Assembly (NCBI RefSeq): GCF_900107935.1
Contig: NZ_FNVG01000004.1
Coordinates: 1-64,000, forward strand
From: Vibrio hangzhouensis
Lineage (GTDB): Bacteria; Pseudomonadota; Gammaproteobacteria; Enterobacterales; Vibrionaceae
Direction of reading: 5' to 3'
Length of the DNA stretch: 64,000 nt
The notes below the pieces were generated by a model that was not told the DNA's origin, made no database searches, and was given only the letters and a program-made list of their open reading frames with translations. The translations under genes were made by a program, and so were the position numbers. The stretch's first letter is position 1, and each line of letters opens with the position of its first letter. This document shows, in pieces, positions 56,359-64,000 of the stretch.

Positions 56359-56886
56359 CTAGAATGACCAACCAACTTTAGCACTAAATGCCGTTTCATT
56401 GCGATCGACAAGAGGCAAGTGACTAATACCGACACTGCCAGTCCAGCCTTTATTTTCCACAATGAACTCAACGCCCGGCGTTAAGCCATTGGAGGTGTGA
56501 CTGTCCATATGTGGTCGACCCGCATAGTAGTAACTGCGGTCGAGCTTAGAGTGCACAATCCCGATATTGGGGGCAATATAGATATTGTCAGTAATACCGT
56601 ATGTCATCGCCAGCTTCGCGGCTAAAAAATCAGATTTGAGGTAGTAACCTCCGTCTGGATTTTCATCGAATTTGCCAAAGTCCAGGCCTGCACCAAACCC
56701 CCAGCTGCCTTGCCCATTTAGTTGGTAAACGCCCAAAGTATAACCCTGGGTTGCATTGAGAAAAGACAACCCCGCCAGTACAGAAGTTTTCCTGTATTCT
56801 TCCTTTGCAAGAGCCTGACCGCTTAGTGCACCAAATAGTGCCATCAGACACAAACCCGGAATGATTTTCGATCGCTTGTTCGTCAT
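56359..56886 (-). CDS. Putative outer-membrane beta-barrel protein
   Basis: A 175-residue protein with a signal peptide (about 1-26, ending GQALA) and barrel-like strands (SVLAGLSFLNATQGYTLGVYQ, GFGAGLDFGKF, FSAKVGWSF) ending in phenylalanine. I place the start at 56886 because it gives a proper signal peptide; the open frame extends a further 66 codons upstream without a ribosome site. The function is not recognised. It converges with another small barrel gene at 55719. Confidence 0.7.
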   Translation of the reverse strand: MTNKRSKIIPGLCLMALFGALSGQALAKEEYRKTSVLAGLSFLNATQGYTLGVYQLNGQGSWGFGAGLDFGKFDENPDGGYYLKSDFLAAKLAMTYGITDNIYIAPNIGIVHSKLDRSYYYAGRPHMDSHTSNGLTPGVEFIVENKGWTGSVGISHLPLVDRNETAFSAKVGWSF

Positions 56887-57404
56887 ACTGTTCTTAAAGT
56901 AACTGCTCAAGCGCTCGAATGTATTGAGCTTCAAATAAATAGTCAAAACCTTGGCAGCAAGTTTGACAAAACCCTTACGAATCTGGCTAACTCCAAGGCA
57001 TTTTAGAGGTTCAGTCCTTATTCCGTACTTTGTCTTTATTATTGATTTCAAAGAGAACGCCGCCCTTCGGCATCCAAAACTCACATGCCGCTCTTTTTAT
57101 CGTGGTCGGGTTTCCCCAGGCACTGCACAAGTCATTCTGATGCTGCCTCTGACGCACAAACTGTCTGCATGTCCCACATACCAATTCCATGTCCAATCCT
57201 CCATTATCGGCATTCTTTGTTTAGTATCTTGGTCCAGACTACCCATTTTTCACGTCAAAGATCTTGATAACGAACAACATGATTCATTGTAAGAATCGGG
57301 TGATTTTTCATTGTATGAGAAAGATGACAGACAATTTTGTTCCCTTTCTTATTCAGCAGGAATATAAATTGCCTATCACTTTTTTATGTTAGATAACAAT
57401 CGCT
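56887..57404. other. Intergenic, no supported gene
   Basis: Open frames here lack ribosome sites and family resemblance. It holds the promoters of the barrel gene (minus) and the IclR gene (plus). The stretch before 57405 is AT-rich. Confidence 0.4.
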
Positions 57405-58139
57405 ATGGGAAATACACAGCAACCGACCACTCAGGTAAACGAGAAACCACTTCAACTGCTCATGCAGGTGGCGGTCTCCGACGAGCCCATTTCCGCGAAG
57501 GCTCTTAGTCAGCAACTGGGTGTGCCACTGAGTAGCCTCTATCGACATATAAAGCTACTTAAAGAGTGGAATTTAATCGAAGAAAGCCCATACGATAAAA
57601 CACTGATCGTAGGTCCGGCAGCTCTAATGCTGATGCACAGCTATCAATCGAGCACCCACAATCTGGAGGCCATTGAAAGCATATTGTTCCGTTTGCAAAA
57701 ACAGACCGGAGAAATGGCCGCTTATATGGTGCCAGTTGGGTATAGAGCTCTCTGCGTCAGTTTGCAAGAGAGCGCTCAGGCACTGCGCTGCAGTTATGTT
57801 CGAGGACAAAGCCAACCTCTGCTTCGAGGCGCTTCTTCTAAAGTGATGCTGGCTTATTTGCCAGAGGCACGCCGTGACAAAATCCTGCGTCACTTTGGCG
57901 AAGAACACAATGCCCCAGGCTGGAGCGAAGAGCTGGACCAAATCCGACGCCAGGGGTTTGCAATCAGTACATCCGAATTTGATACCGGTGTTACGGGCAT
58001 CAGTGCTCCGGTCATGAAGGGTTCGAAATTAGTAGGCGCTGTTTCCATCATGGCTCCAGCTCACCGAGTTGAAGCCAACAAGGATAGGTTTATTTTACAT
58101 GTTTTACAGGCTGCCCGAGCGCTGCCACCGGAAAGGTAA
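57405..58139 (+). CDS. IclR-family regulator
   Basis: A 244-residue IclR-type regulator. The winged helix is at about residues 14-68 (EKPLQLLMQVAVSDEPISAKALSQQLGVPLSSLYRHIKLLKEW). The effector domain has LRCSYVRGQSQPLLRGASSKVMLAYL and FDTGVTGISAPVMKGSKLVGAVSIMAP, which surround the ligand pocket. The next gene starts six bases after its stop, so it is co-transcribed with the HutG-like protein. It may control that gene and the nearby art operon. The ligand is unknown. Confidence 0.88.
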   Translation: MGNTQQPTTQVNEKPLQLLMQVAVSDEPISAKALSQQLGVPLSSLYRHIKLLKEWNLIEESPYDKTLIVGPAALMLMHSYQSSTHNLEAIESILFRLQKQTGEMAAYMVPVGYRALCVSLQESAQALRCSYVRGQSQPLLRGASSKVMLAYLPEARRDKILRHFGEEHNAPGWSEELDQIRRQGFAISTSEFDTGVTGISAPVMKGSKLVGAVSIMAPAHRVEANKDRFILHVLQAARALPPER

Positions 58140-58145
58140 CTCACT

Positions 58146-59000
58146 ATGCTCAACGTCTTCAAACAACTATGGAAACGCCGTTATCATCCTGCTTTAGAAA
58201 GCCAACTTTCCGTATTCACGGTATCGGAAGCTATCAAGCCTATGAATAATGCCCAGTTTGAAGACGCTGACTCCCTGTTAGAAACCGCTTACGATTGGCT
58301 AAGTGCACAGCAAAAATCTCACTCAATGAGAAAAATTGGACATTATCCAATTCTGGGCAGCTACTGCCCTGAAAGACCTTACTTTGAAAGTCCAGTCGCA
58401 AAACTCGACTTTACTAGCCAACTCAACCAACAGCTTTCGGTAGGTGCAATGCCAATGGTCATTACCAATTGCCATGAAACCTTGCTCGACATTATTCCCA
58501 ATCTACTCATCGACAAAGACGAAATTGGTATTGTAAATATCAACTCGGAATTGCTGCTCGATCAATGTCTTGATGTCACTGTCGGTTCAATGCTGCATTT
58601 CGCACTTAACAGATACAATGAGTGCCGCGCTTTTCATATCGGCATCGACAATAATCGCTGCAATAAAAAACAGTTAGAGTACGCGGAAGATATGGGGTGT
58701 GATTGGCTACTTTCAAATGAAGTGGTTTACAGAAATCGAGCAATGATAAAAGAACAGCTCGCGCGATTTATCAGCCACTGCGACAAACTGGTTGTAACCA
58801 TCGATCTGCCTTCTATCTCGAGGCACAACTCAAACTTAGAGAAACACAAGCTCGATGTTGCTATGGTATTGCGAGTGCTGCGCCAATGTTTGGCATCAGA
58901 TAAAGTGCTATTGGTTCAGCTTGTGGGTGCTAAGGAACAACACATTTATTCCAAACCAACCCAACTTCTTGTTCAGGAAACGGGACTGTTTTTTTCCTAA
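58146..59000 (+). CDS. Degenerate HutG/arginase-family protein (probable pseudoenzyme)
   Basis: A 284-residue protein whose middle aligns with formimidoylglutamase HutG. GGGHET becomes TNCHET (His110 kept). INFDAHLDLR becomes VNINSELLLD (ligands replaced by Asn133, Glu135 and Leu137). TIDLDVLP becomes TIDLPSIS (Asp220 kept, the second Asp replaced by Pro222). Four of the six manganese ligands of the ureohydrolase family are therefore missing, so hydrolysis of a guanidino or formimino group is unlikely. The fold seems kept over the whole length, with Ile/Leu core strands. It follows the IclR gene by six bases and precedes the arginine importer. I infer a ligand-binding or regulatory role. A run of seven T near the stop may hide a frameshift. 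Confidence 0.7.
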   Translation: MLNVFKQLWKRRYHPALESQLSVFTVSEAIKPMNNAQFEDADSLLETAYDWLSAQQKSHSMRKIGHYPILGSYCPERPYFESPVAKLDFTSQLNQQLSVGAMPMVITNCHETLLDIIPNLLIDKDEIGIVNINSELLLDQCLDVTVGSMLHFALNRYNECRAFHIGIDNNRCNKKQLEYAEDMGCDWLLSNEVVYRNRAMIKEQLARFISHCDKLVVTIDLPSISRHNSNLEKHKLDVAMVLRVLRQCLASDKVLLVQLVGAKEQHIYSKPTQLLVQETGLFFS

Positions 59001-59142
59001 GAACAAGATTACTGAACTCGCATGGTGGGAATCGCATAACGTTAGCGCCATCACGTACACCCTGACACCAACGCCTTCGCTGATACTGAGGAAGTTGTTC
59101 TATACCTGATCAATCAGCAGCGGTAATCTCCTTTAATTACTG

Positions 59143-59174
59143 AGGCGTTTGGTTGCTAACCAAGCGCCTTTTTT
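59143..59174 (+). terminator. Terminator before the art operon
   Basis: AGGCGTTTGGTT pairs with AACCAAGCGCCT (one mismatch) around GCT, followed by TTTTT. Confidence 0.85.
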
Positions 59175-59343
59175 ATCCCTACTCTCCCAGAAACTCAGCC
59201 CAACCCTAACAATAGAGATGCCCAATATTTAACCACAAAACGATACAAAATCTTAACAATTAAAATTTTTATACATTTTTATTGCATAAATATCTAATTT
59301 AATAGTATAGTCCACACAATGATTTTTAATGCAGTAAATCAGC
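59175..59343. other. Promoter region of the art operon
   Basis: AT-rich sequence with tandem ARG-box-like sites. ATG 59344 lacks a strong ribosome site. Confidence 0.5.
59260..59298. promoter_or_regulatory. Tandem ARG-box-like sequences upstream of artP
   Basis: Two 18-base segments, 59260-59277 (ttaaaatttttatacatt) and 59281-59298 (attgcataaatatctaat), each fit the ArgR box consensus with about three mismatches. They are separated by exactly three bases, the usual spacing for ArgR hexamer binding. Confidence 0.55.
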
Positions 59344-60072
59344 ATGGGTATTCAAGCAACAAACCTTCAAAAATTCTACGGTGACACTCAAGTCCTGCAC
59401 GATGTCAACTTTGAATGTGGCAAAGGCGAAACACTGGTTTTACTCGGGCCAAGCGGTGCAGGGAAAAGCTCCCTACTTCGCCTGCTAAATTTGCTGGAAA
59501 CGGCAGATGGCGGTGCACTCAGTATTGCGAACAATAACTACGATTTCGATCAACAAGTATCTGAAAAACAGGGTTTAGCGCTTCGCAAACAAGTCGGGAT
59601 GGTTTTCCAACAGTACAACCTTTGGCCGCATATGACGGTGATGGAGAACCTAATTGAAGCACCCACCAAGGTTGCAGGCGTCTCGAAAGAGCAAGCCACA
59701 CAGGAAGCCCTCAAAATGCTGTCCACACTTCAACTCGCTGATAAAGCCGATGCATGGCCACTACAACTATCCGGTGGTCAGCAGCAGCGTGTCGCTATCG
59801 CGAGAGCATTGATGATGAAGCCTGAAGTCTTGCTCTTTGACGAACCAACAGCGGCGCTCGATCCTGAGATTACGACTCAGATTGTTAATATCATCAATGA
59901 GTTAAGTGAAACTGGAATCACTCAGGTTGTCGTAACCCATGAAGTGGATTTTGCCAAAAAAATTGCCAGTCATGTTCTGTATCTCGAACAAGGCAGGGTG
60001 GTTGAACATGGTACCAAGGATGCGTTTGTTAACCCACAAACCCAAGCATTTGCTGACTATTTAACGCACTAA
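59344..60072 (+). CDS. artP: ArtP arginine ABC transporter ATPase
   Basis: A 242-residue ABC ATPase closely resembling E. coli ArtP. It shows [25 protein letters not shown] (Walker A), [33 protein letters not shown] (signature), [15 protein letters not shown] (Walker B) and VVTHEVDFA. It energises uptake of arginine and related basic amino acids. It is the first gene of artPJQM. Confidence 0.93.
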   Translation: MGIQATNLQKFYGDTQVLHDVNFECGKGETLVLLGPSGAGKSSLLRLLNLLETADGGALSIANNNYDFDQQVSEKQGLALRKQVGMVFQQYNLWPHMTVMENLIEAPTKVAGVSKEQATQEALKMLSTLQLADKADAWPLQLSGGQQQRVAIARALMMKPEVLLFDEPTAALDPEITTQIVNIINELSETGITQVVVTHEVDFAKKIASHVLYLEQGRVVEHGTKDAFVNPQTQAFADYLTH

Positions 60073-60122
60073 TACGAAATCGGGTTTGTGCAGGACAGAG
60101 CACAAACACGCTATGGAGAAAA

Positions 60123-60857
60123 ATGATGAAAAAAGTACTACTTGCCTCAGTGATCGGGCTGGCTTCAACTGGCGCTATGGCACAACAAGAAATCAAGTTT
60201 GCAATGGAAGCGACCTACGCACCGTTTGAGTATGTTGACGAAAACAACGAAATTCAGGGTTTTGACGTCGACCTTGCCAACGCACTTTGCAAGCAAATGG
60301 ACGCAAAATGTAGTTTCCATAATCAGGCATTTGACAGTCTGATCCCAGCTTTAAAATTTAAGCGTTACGATGCGGCGATTTCGGGTATGGACATTACCGA
60401 AGCTCGCCAGCAACAAGTGAGCTTTACCCTCCCTTATTACGATAACTCTGCTGCCTTCATCGCAATAAAAGGCAAGATCGCCAACCAGGCAAATCTTGAA
60501 GGTAAACGTATTGGTGTTCAAAACGGTTCAACTCACCAAAGCTACCTATTAGAGCAAATGCCAGGTGTCACAGCCGTACCTTACGGCAGCTACCAGGACG
60601 CGTTCATAGATATGCAAAATGGTCGTATTGATTCTGTATTTGGTGATACGGCTGTTGTCGCTGAGTGGTTTAAGAAAGACGATAAGCTGGCTTACGTTGG
60701 CGACCAAATCACGAACCAAAAATACTTTGGTAATGGTTTTGGCATTGCCGTCAACAAAGACAACCAAGCGTTGGTTGAACAGTTAAATACTGCGCTTAAA
60801 ACAGTAAAAGCGAACGGTGAATACCAAGCCATTTTCGATAAGTACTTCGGTAACTAA
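60123..60857 (+). CDS. artJ: ArtJ/ArtI arginine-binding periplasmic protein
   Basis: A 244-residue binding protein with a signal peptide (about 1-20, ending GAMAQ). The type 3 solute-binding fold has EATYAPFEYVDENNEIQGFDVDLA and AAISGMDITEARQQQV, typical of basic amino-acid binders. Two ATGs stand in tandem (60123 and 60126); GGAGAAAA fits the second slightly better. It delivers arginine to ArtQM. Confidence 0.92.
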   Translation: MMKKVLLASVIGLASTGAMAQQEIKFAMEATYAPFEYVDENNEIQGFDVDLANALCKQMDAKCSFHNQAFDSLIPALKFKRYDAAISGMDITEARQQQVSFTLPYYDNSAAFIAIKGKIANQANLEGKRIGVQNGSTHQSYLLEQMPGVTAVPYGSYQDAFIDMQNGRIDSVFGDTAVVAEWFKKDDKLAYVGDQITNQKYFGNGFGIAVNKDNQALVEQLNTALKTVKANGEYQAIFDKYFGN

Positions 60858-60858
60858 T

Positions 60859-61551
60859 ATGGGTTTAACGGGTTACTCTGCGTCACTCGTACAAGCAAGT
60901 TGGGTAACCATCCAACTTGCTTTTGTCAGCCTTTTGGTTGGCTTAGTACTAGCGATCATTTTTGCTGGTGGTGAGATGTCTCGCCATAAAATCATCTCTT
61001 GGCCAACCACGGCAATTGTCACCATTATTCGTGGCTTGCCAGAGCTATTAGTCGTTCTGTTTATCTTCTTTGGTTCCACGCAAGTCTTGTTTTTGATCAC
61101 GGGAGATTTCATTGAGGTTAGCCCGTTCTTAGCAGGTGTTATTGCACTATCGTTGATCTTTGCCTCATATGCGGCACAAACCATTCGCGGAGCACTAAAA
61201 GCAGTACCCAGCGGTCAGCGTGAAGCTGGCAGTGCATTAGGTTTAAGTCGTGCGCGTGTTTTCTTTAGAATTGTGCTTCCACAAGCTGTTAAGCACGCCC
61301 TACCCGGACTCACCAACCAATGGCTTGTCCTATTAAAAGATACTGCTTTGGTCTCACTAATTGGCGTTACAGATTTAATGAAACAAGCGCAATTAACTTC
61401 TGCAGCGACACATGAAGCGTTTACCTGGTATGCGACCGCAGCGGCGATTTATCTTGTCATCACACTGATTACTCAAAAAGCAGTAAAAGGACTAGATAAA
61501 AAGTTCTCATCAAAAGAAATGACAGTCGGCAATAAAGGAGTCACAGCATGA
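60859..61551 (+). CDS. artQ: ArtQ arginine ABC permease
   Basis: A 230-residue permease of the polar amino-acid type with five or six membrane helices. It has the EAA loop QREAGSALGLSRARVFFRIVLPQAVKHALPG. The frame opens at 60817 inside artJ, but ATG 60859, one base after the artJ stop, gives the usual start (LTGYSASLVQASWVTIQLA). The stop overlaps artM (ATGA). Confidence 0.92.
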   Translation: MGLTGYSASLVQASWVTIQLAFVSLLVGLVLAIIFAGGEMSRHKIISWPTTAIVTIIRGLPELLVVLFIFFGSTQVLFLITGDFIEVSPFLAGVIALSLIFASYAAQTIRGALKAVPSGQREAGSALGLSRARVFFRIVLPQAVKHALPGLTNQWLVLLKDTALVSLIGVTDLMKQAQLTSAATHEAFTWYATAAAIYLVITLITQKAVKGLDKKFSSKEMTVGNKGVTA

Positions 61552-62219
61552 ATCAACAACATGTTTGGCAAATGGTCGATGGTTTGCAAACAAGCCTACA
61601 GCTTACTGTTGTGGCACTGATCGTTGGCTGCCTACTTGCGTTGCTGATGACGCTTAGCTTGATTCTTCGAACACCAGTAGTTCACTGGCTAACACGTGGC
61701 ATCATCACTCTTTTTACCGGCACACCATTATTGGTTCAGATCTTTCTGGTCTACTACGGACCGGGGCAGTTTGAAGTCATTAGAGAGAGTTTTTTGTGGA
61801 CATGGCTAAGCCAGCCTTGGTTCTGTGCCATGCTTGCTCTCGCACTTAACACGGCAGCGTACAGTACTCAACTATTTAAAGGCGCGTTCAACGCCATTCC
61901 ATCAGGCCAATGGCAAGCATGCAGGGCATTAGGAATGGATATGAAAGCAACGCTTCGCGTCTTGCTTCCGTTTGCGATTCGCAGAGCTATCCCTGCTTAC
62001 TCAAATGAAGTGATCCTGGTATTTAAAGGCACATCGCTGGCCAGTACCATTACCATCATGGACATCATGGGTTACGCACAGCGCATCAATGCTCAAACTT
62101 ACGACACACTCGTTGTCTTCAGCGTTGCGGGTCTGTTCTATCTTGGGGTCAATGGCGTTCTTACTTTGATCTTTAGGCAAGTTGAGAAGAAAGCCCTGGC
62201 TTTTGAAGCGGCACGCTAA
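61548..62219 (+). CDS. artM: ArtM arginine ABC permease
   Basis: A 223-residue permease with the EAA loop SGQWQACRALGMDMKATLRVLLPFAIRRAIPAYSNE and about five membrane helices. It pairs with ArtQ. The QIFLVYYGPGQFE segment matches E. coli ArtM. It ends the operon. Confidence 0.92.
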   Translation: MNQQHVWQMVDGLQTSLQLTVVALIVGCLLALLMTLSLILRTPVVHWLTRGIITLFTGTPLLVQIFLVYYGPGQFEVIRESFLWTWLSQPWFCAMLALALNTAAYSTQLFKGAFNAIPSGQWQACRALGMDMKATLRVLLPFAIRRAIPAYSNEVILVFKGTSLASTITIMDIMGYAQRINAQTYDTLVVFSVAGLFYLGVNGVLTLIFRQVEKKALAFEAAR

Positions 62220-62237
62220 GTTATGTAGTGGCAGGAG

Positions 62238-62259
62238 AAGTGGAGCAAACGCTCCACTT
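62238..62259. terminator. Hairpin between artM and a convergent gene
   Basis: AAGTGGAGC pairs with GCTCCACTT around AAAC; no T run follows on either strand. It overlaps the stop of the minus gene. Confidence 0.45.
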
Positions 62260-62713
62260 AAATCATCACCTTCAAAGAGAATACCAATACATCGGTAAAC
62301 AAAGCGGTTTCAAATCCAAGATGCTGGTAATGCAACGTCAGAGTGGGCGCTACTACTGGCGTAATCCCGCCTGCTTGTATCTTGTTTTCGTCTTGGGTAT
62401 AACCGCTAATCCCGCCAAGCCGTAAACCGACTTTAGCCCATGATTTCCATTCATATTGTGGGTGGAAAGCCAGAATGTAAGATCGACTGTCAAAGCTATT
62501 AATCAGTGTAAATGCTTCAAATTGACGGTAACGGAATCCGACAATATAGTTATCCTGATTTCGTCCAGTTGAGGTCAGGTGCTCCGTCCACCCTGCAAAC
62601 GTCACATCCACGTTACCTTTCCAGCTATCTGACTCAGTGTTTTCTTCATCCGCCATTGCAAATCCAGAAAACACCACACTCAGACCAAAAAGCATCGCCA
62701 CTATTCGAAACAT
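62258..62713 (-). CDS. Small outer-membrane protein, PagP-like barrel
   Basis: A 151-residue protein with a signal peptide (about 1-21, ending GFAMA) and strands such as YIVGFRYRQFEAFTLINSFDSRSYILAFHPQ and GLRLGGISGYT. The layout recalls the small PagP-type barrels of Vibrio, but the PagP catalytic residues cannot be confirmed by eye. The last residues (FSLKVMI) do not end in an aromatic. The function is open. Confidence 0.65.
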   Translation of the reverse strand: MFRIVAMLFGLSVVFSGFAMADEENTESDSWKGNVDVTFAGWTEHLTSTGRNQDNYIVGFRYRQFEAFTLINSFDSRSYILAFHPQYEWKSWAKVGLRLGGISGYTQDENKIQAGGITPVVAPTLTLHYQHLGFETALFTDVLVFSLKVMI

Positions 62714-62852
62714 TCAATCACTCACCTTTATAAAAGCTTTGCAATATTCTACTTAACCGAGGGGACGCTTCTCGTCAGGTTCTGTATCAATTTGTCGTAA
62801 GTCCCGAAAATGATACACAATAAATCAGCAGGTTAGCAAAATTAAACCCAAC

Positions 62853-63671
62853 TTAGTGGTGCTCCGCTTCTACCACGATTTTCTTTTGTTCATTCAACAG
62901 ACAAGTCTGTCCATTCACGTCAGCGAACCACAGTTGTTGCGGCAATAACACTGGACGCTTAAAACCATAACGTATAACCCGGTTTGCAGGTGAAGCCTGT
63001 GCGTGCAGCCTGGCAACCAAAAACATTCCATGGATAATTGGTCGCCTGAAGCCAAACAGTCTGGCTGACCAATTGAACAAATGAATGGGGTTATAGTCAC
63101 CAGACAGCCGCGCGTAAGCACGAGCATCTGAAACAGTCAGTCTAAGTCTAGACCCTAACTTTAACCCTGGCCTGTCATCCACTCTGGTATGTTTCGACCT
63201 TCTGGCAGTATGACCCAAGGGCATCAGGTAACCGGAGCGATACTGAGCGACTTTGATTGAACCTGAGTAAAGCTCTCCCAGCACCTCAAACGTTAAGCCT
63301 TTTTCTGTGGTTGACTGGTGACTCAGTGACAGCTGAAACTGATAACTGACACCTGTGGATAACGCCTCAGCCTGCTCAAATTCAATGTATGTATGAACCA
63401 GTCCAAGGGGACGAATACAGGTCTCTGGATGAGTAAATAGCATGAGCTGCTCATTCTGAGTCGCTACAAAAAGATAGGGCAGTGGAACAGAGGAGTTATT
63501 CAAACCAAAAAACTGACAGTACCTATCGACCTTTTTAGAGTTAAAGCACAACGCCTTGCAGGTCAGTGAAAAGGGTTCGATCACTGAATCCTTATTGACG
63601 TCTGCTCGCTTGAGCAGCGCCTTCACTAACAGAGCCGAGCAACTCCCACGTTCTGAAACTTCCAGGTGCAT
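62853..63671 (-). CDS. MaoC-fold acyl dehydratase-like protein
   Basis: A 272-residue protein with a C-terminal hot-dog (MaoC) domain. The catalytic motif is LSGDYNPIHL near residue 200 (Asp and His kept), then PIIHGMFLVARL. The N-terminal half may be a second, degenerate hot-dog domain (double hot-dog layout). It probably hydrates an enoyl-CoA or acts in polyhydroxyalkanoate or fatty-acid metabolism. ATG 63671 follows AAAAGG; a GTG at 63695 has no site. Confidence 0.75.
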   Translation of the reverse strand: MHLEVSERGSCSALLVKALLKRADVNKDSVIEPFSLTCKALCFNSKKVDRYCQFFGLNNSSVPLPYLFVATQNEQLMLFTHPETCIRPLGLVHTYIEFEQAEALSTGVSYQFQLSLSHQSTTEKGLTFEVLGELYSGSIKVAQYRSGYLMPLGHTARRSKHTRVDDRPGLKLGSRLRLTVSDARAYARLSGDYNPIHLFNWSARLFGFRRPIIHGMFLVARLHAQASPANRVIRYGFKRPVLLPQQLWFADVNGQTCLLNEQKKIVVEAEHH

Positions 63672-63911
63672 CAGGTGTGCCTTTTCTTCCTCCACTGATT
63701 GATGATCATAGTGTAACCCGTATACCTCGGTAACAGTAGCACGACAAGTAATAATCCATCGATTTCATATGACTATTTGGTATTTACCTTCCACTCACCT
63801 GCCCCTCACCCATCGCTGACACGCTTTACCAAAAAGACCTCAATACTTCAGCTGTATATCTCTAGCGACAAGATTGGTACTAATACCAACACTCAAAACA
63901 AGGCAGTGGAC

Positions 63912-64000
63912 ATGAAAAACATTATTCTCGCACTATGTATTCTGAGCTTATCAGGGTGCCAGTTAACAAGAGTTCAGGGATCGGTTAAAGACGTAGAAGT
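63912..64000 (+). CDS. Lipoprotein, partial (runs off the window)
   Basis: The first 29 codons of a frame starting MKNIILALCILSLSGC, a typical lipoprotein signal with the lipobox LSGC (Cys at residue 16), so the mature protein would be lipid-anchored. The rest lies beyond the window. Function cannot be told. Confidence 0.65.
   Translation, partial: MKNIILALCILSLSGCQLTRVQGSVKDVE

Noticed and set aside
56887..57084. N-terminal extension of the minus-strand barrel protein
   Set aside because: The upstream 66 codons have no ribosome site and would bury the signal peptide that starts at 56886.
56951..57292. Open frame of 113 codons upstream of the IclR gene
   Set aside because: No ribosome site, odd composition, and it overlaps the upstream extension of the minus-strand barrel gene frame.

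Overview
The window looks like part of a Vibrio chromosome, probably the second chromosome. It carries the heme block hutZ-hutX-hutW / tonB1-exbB1-exbD1-hutB-hutC-hutD in the order known from Vibrio cholerae chromosome 2. It also has an lldP-lldEFG-Dld-II lactate block, several Vibrio-type small proteins (DUF2850, DUF1496, a YfcZ-like protein) and short palindromic elements. Base composition looks even and moderately AT-rich. There is no phage, integron, CRISPR array, transposase, rRNA or tRNA that I can support. This is largely metabolic and accessory chromosome, not a recognisable genomic island.

Layout. 1-1680: a DUF1456 gene and a repeat-rich gap with a tandem 119-bp-period element. 1684-7053: a LeuC/LeuD-type hydro-lyase pair, a LysR regulator of the DmlR/TtuA type, and on the other strand a fluoroacetate-dehalogenase-like hydrolase overlapping a Dcu-family dicarboxylate carrier. 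7414-8043: a methyltransferase. 8119-15478: heme uptake and breakdown plus its TonB motor, with Fur-like sequence between hutW and tonB1. 15548-18738: a TetR regulator, small proteins, a secreted protein made of eight exact 20-residue repeats, and a LysR regulator. 18907-26485: lactate uptake and oxidation. 26538-33395: an aldehyde dehydrogenase, a SirB-like protein, a diguanylate cyclase, MepA, a MITE-like element and an adenine deaminase. 33674-36901: a GH1 glycosidase with two ROK sugar kinases. 37166-48174: pirin, PpnP, an ABC1 kinase, PgpB, ArsR, a hybrid histidine kinase, a chemoreceptor, YceI and a flavin reductase. 48328-54290: a ferric-citrate-type ABC importer and a TonB-dependent receptor, each with a good Fur box. 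54352-55341: adenosine deaminase. 55719-64000: outer-membrane barrels, IclR plus a degenerate HutG-like protein, the artPJQM arginine importer, a small barrel, a MaoC-fold protein and the start of a lipoprotein.

How the genes work together. Two iron routes (heme and ferric chelate) can share the TonB1-ExbB1-ExbD1 motor, and both look Fur-controlled. Lactate is imported by LldP and oxidised by LldEFG (L-) and Dld-II (D-). The ROK kinase and GH1 enzyme suggest that beta-glucosides are phosphorylated in the cytoplasm and then split. The two purine deaminases, 21 kb apart, each have a PurR-like AAACGTTT-centred site upstream. The art operon carries tandem ARG-box-like sequences.

Best leads: (1) the HutG/arginase-family protein at 58146-59000, which has lost four of six metal ligands and sits between an IclR regulator and an arginine importer; (2) the dehalogenase-Dcu-LysR-LeuCD cluster, where all known fluoroacetate dehalogenase pocket residues are kept; (3) the secreted eight-repeat protein; (4) a 266-bp MITE-like element, one end of which also forms the 3' end of hutX.
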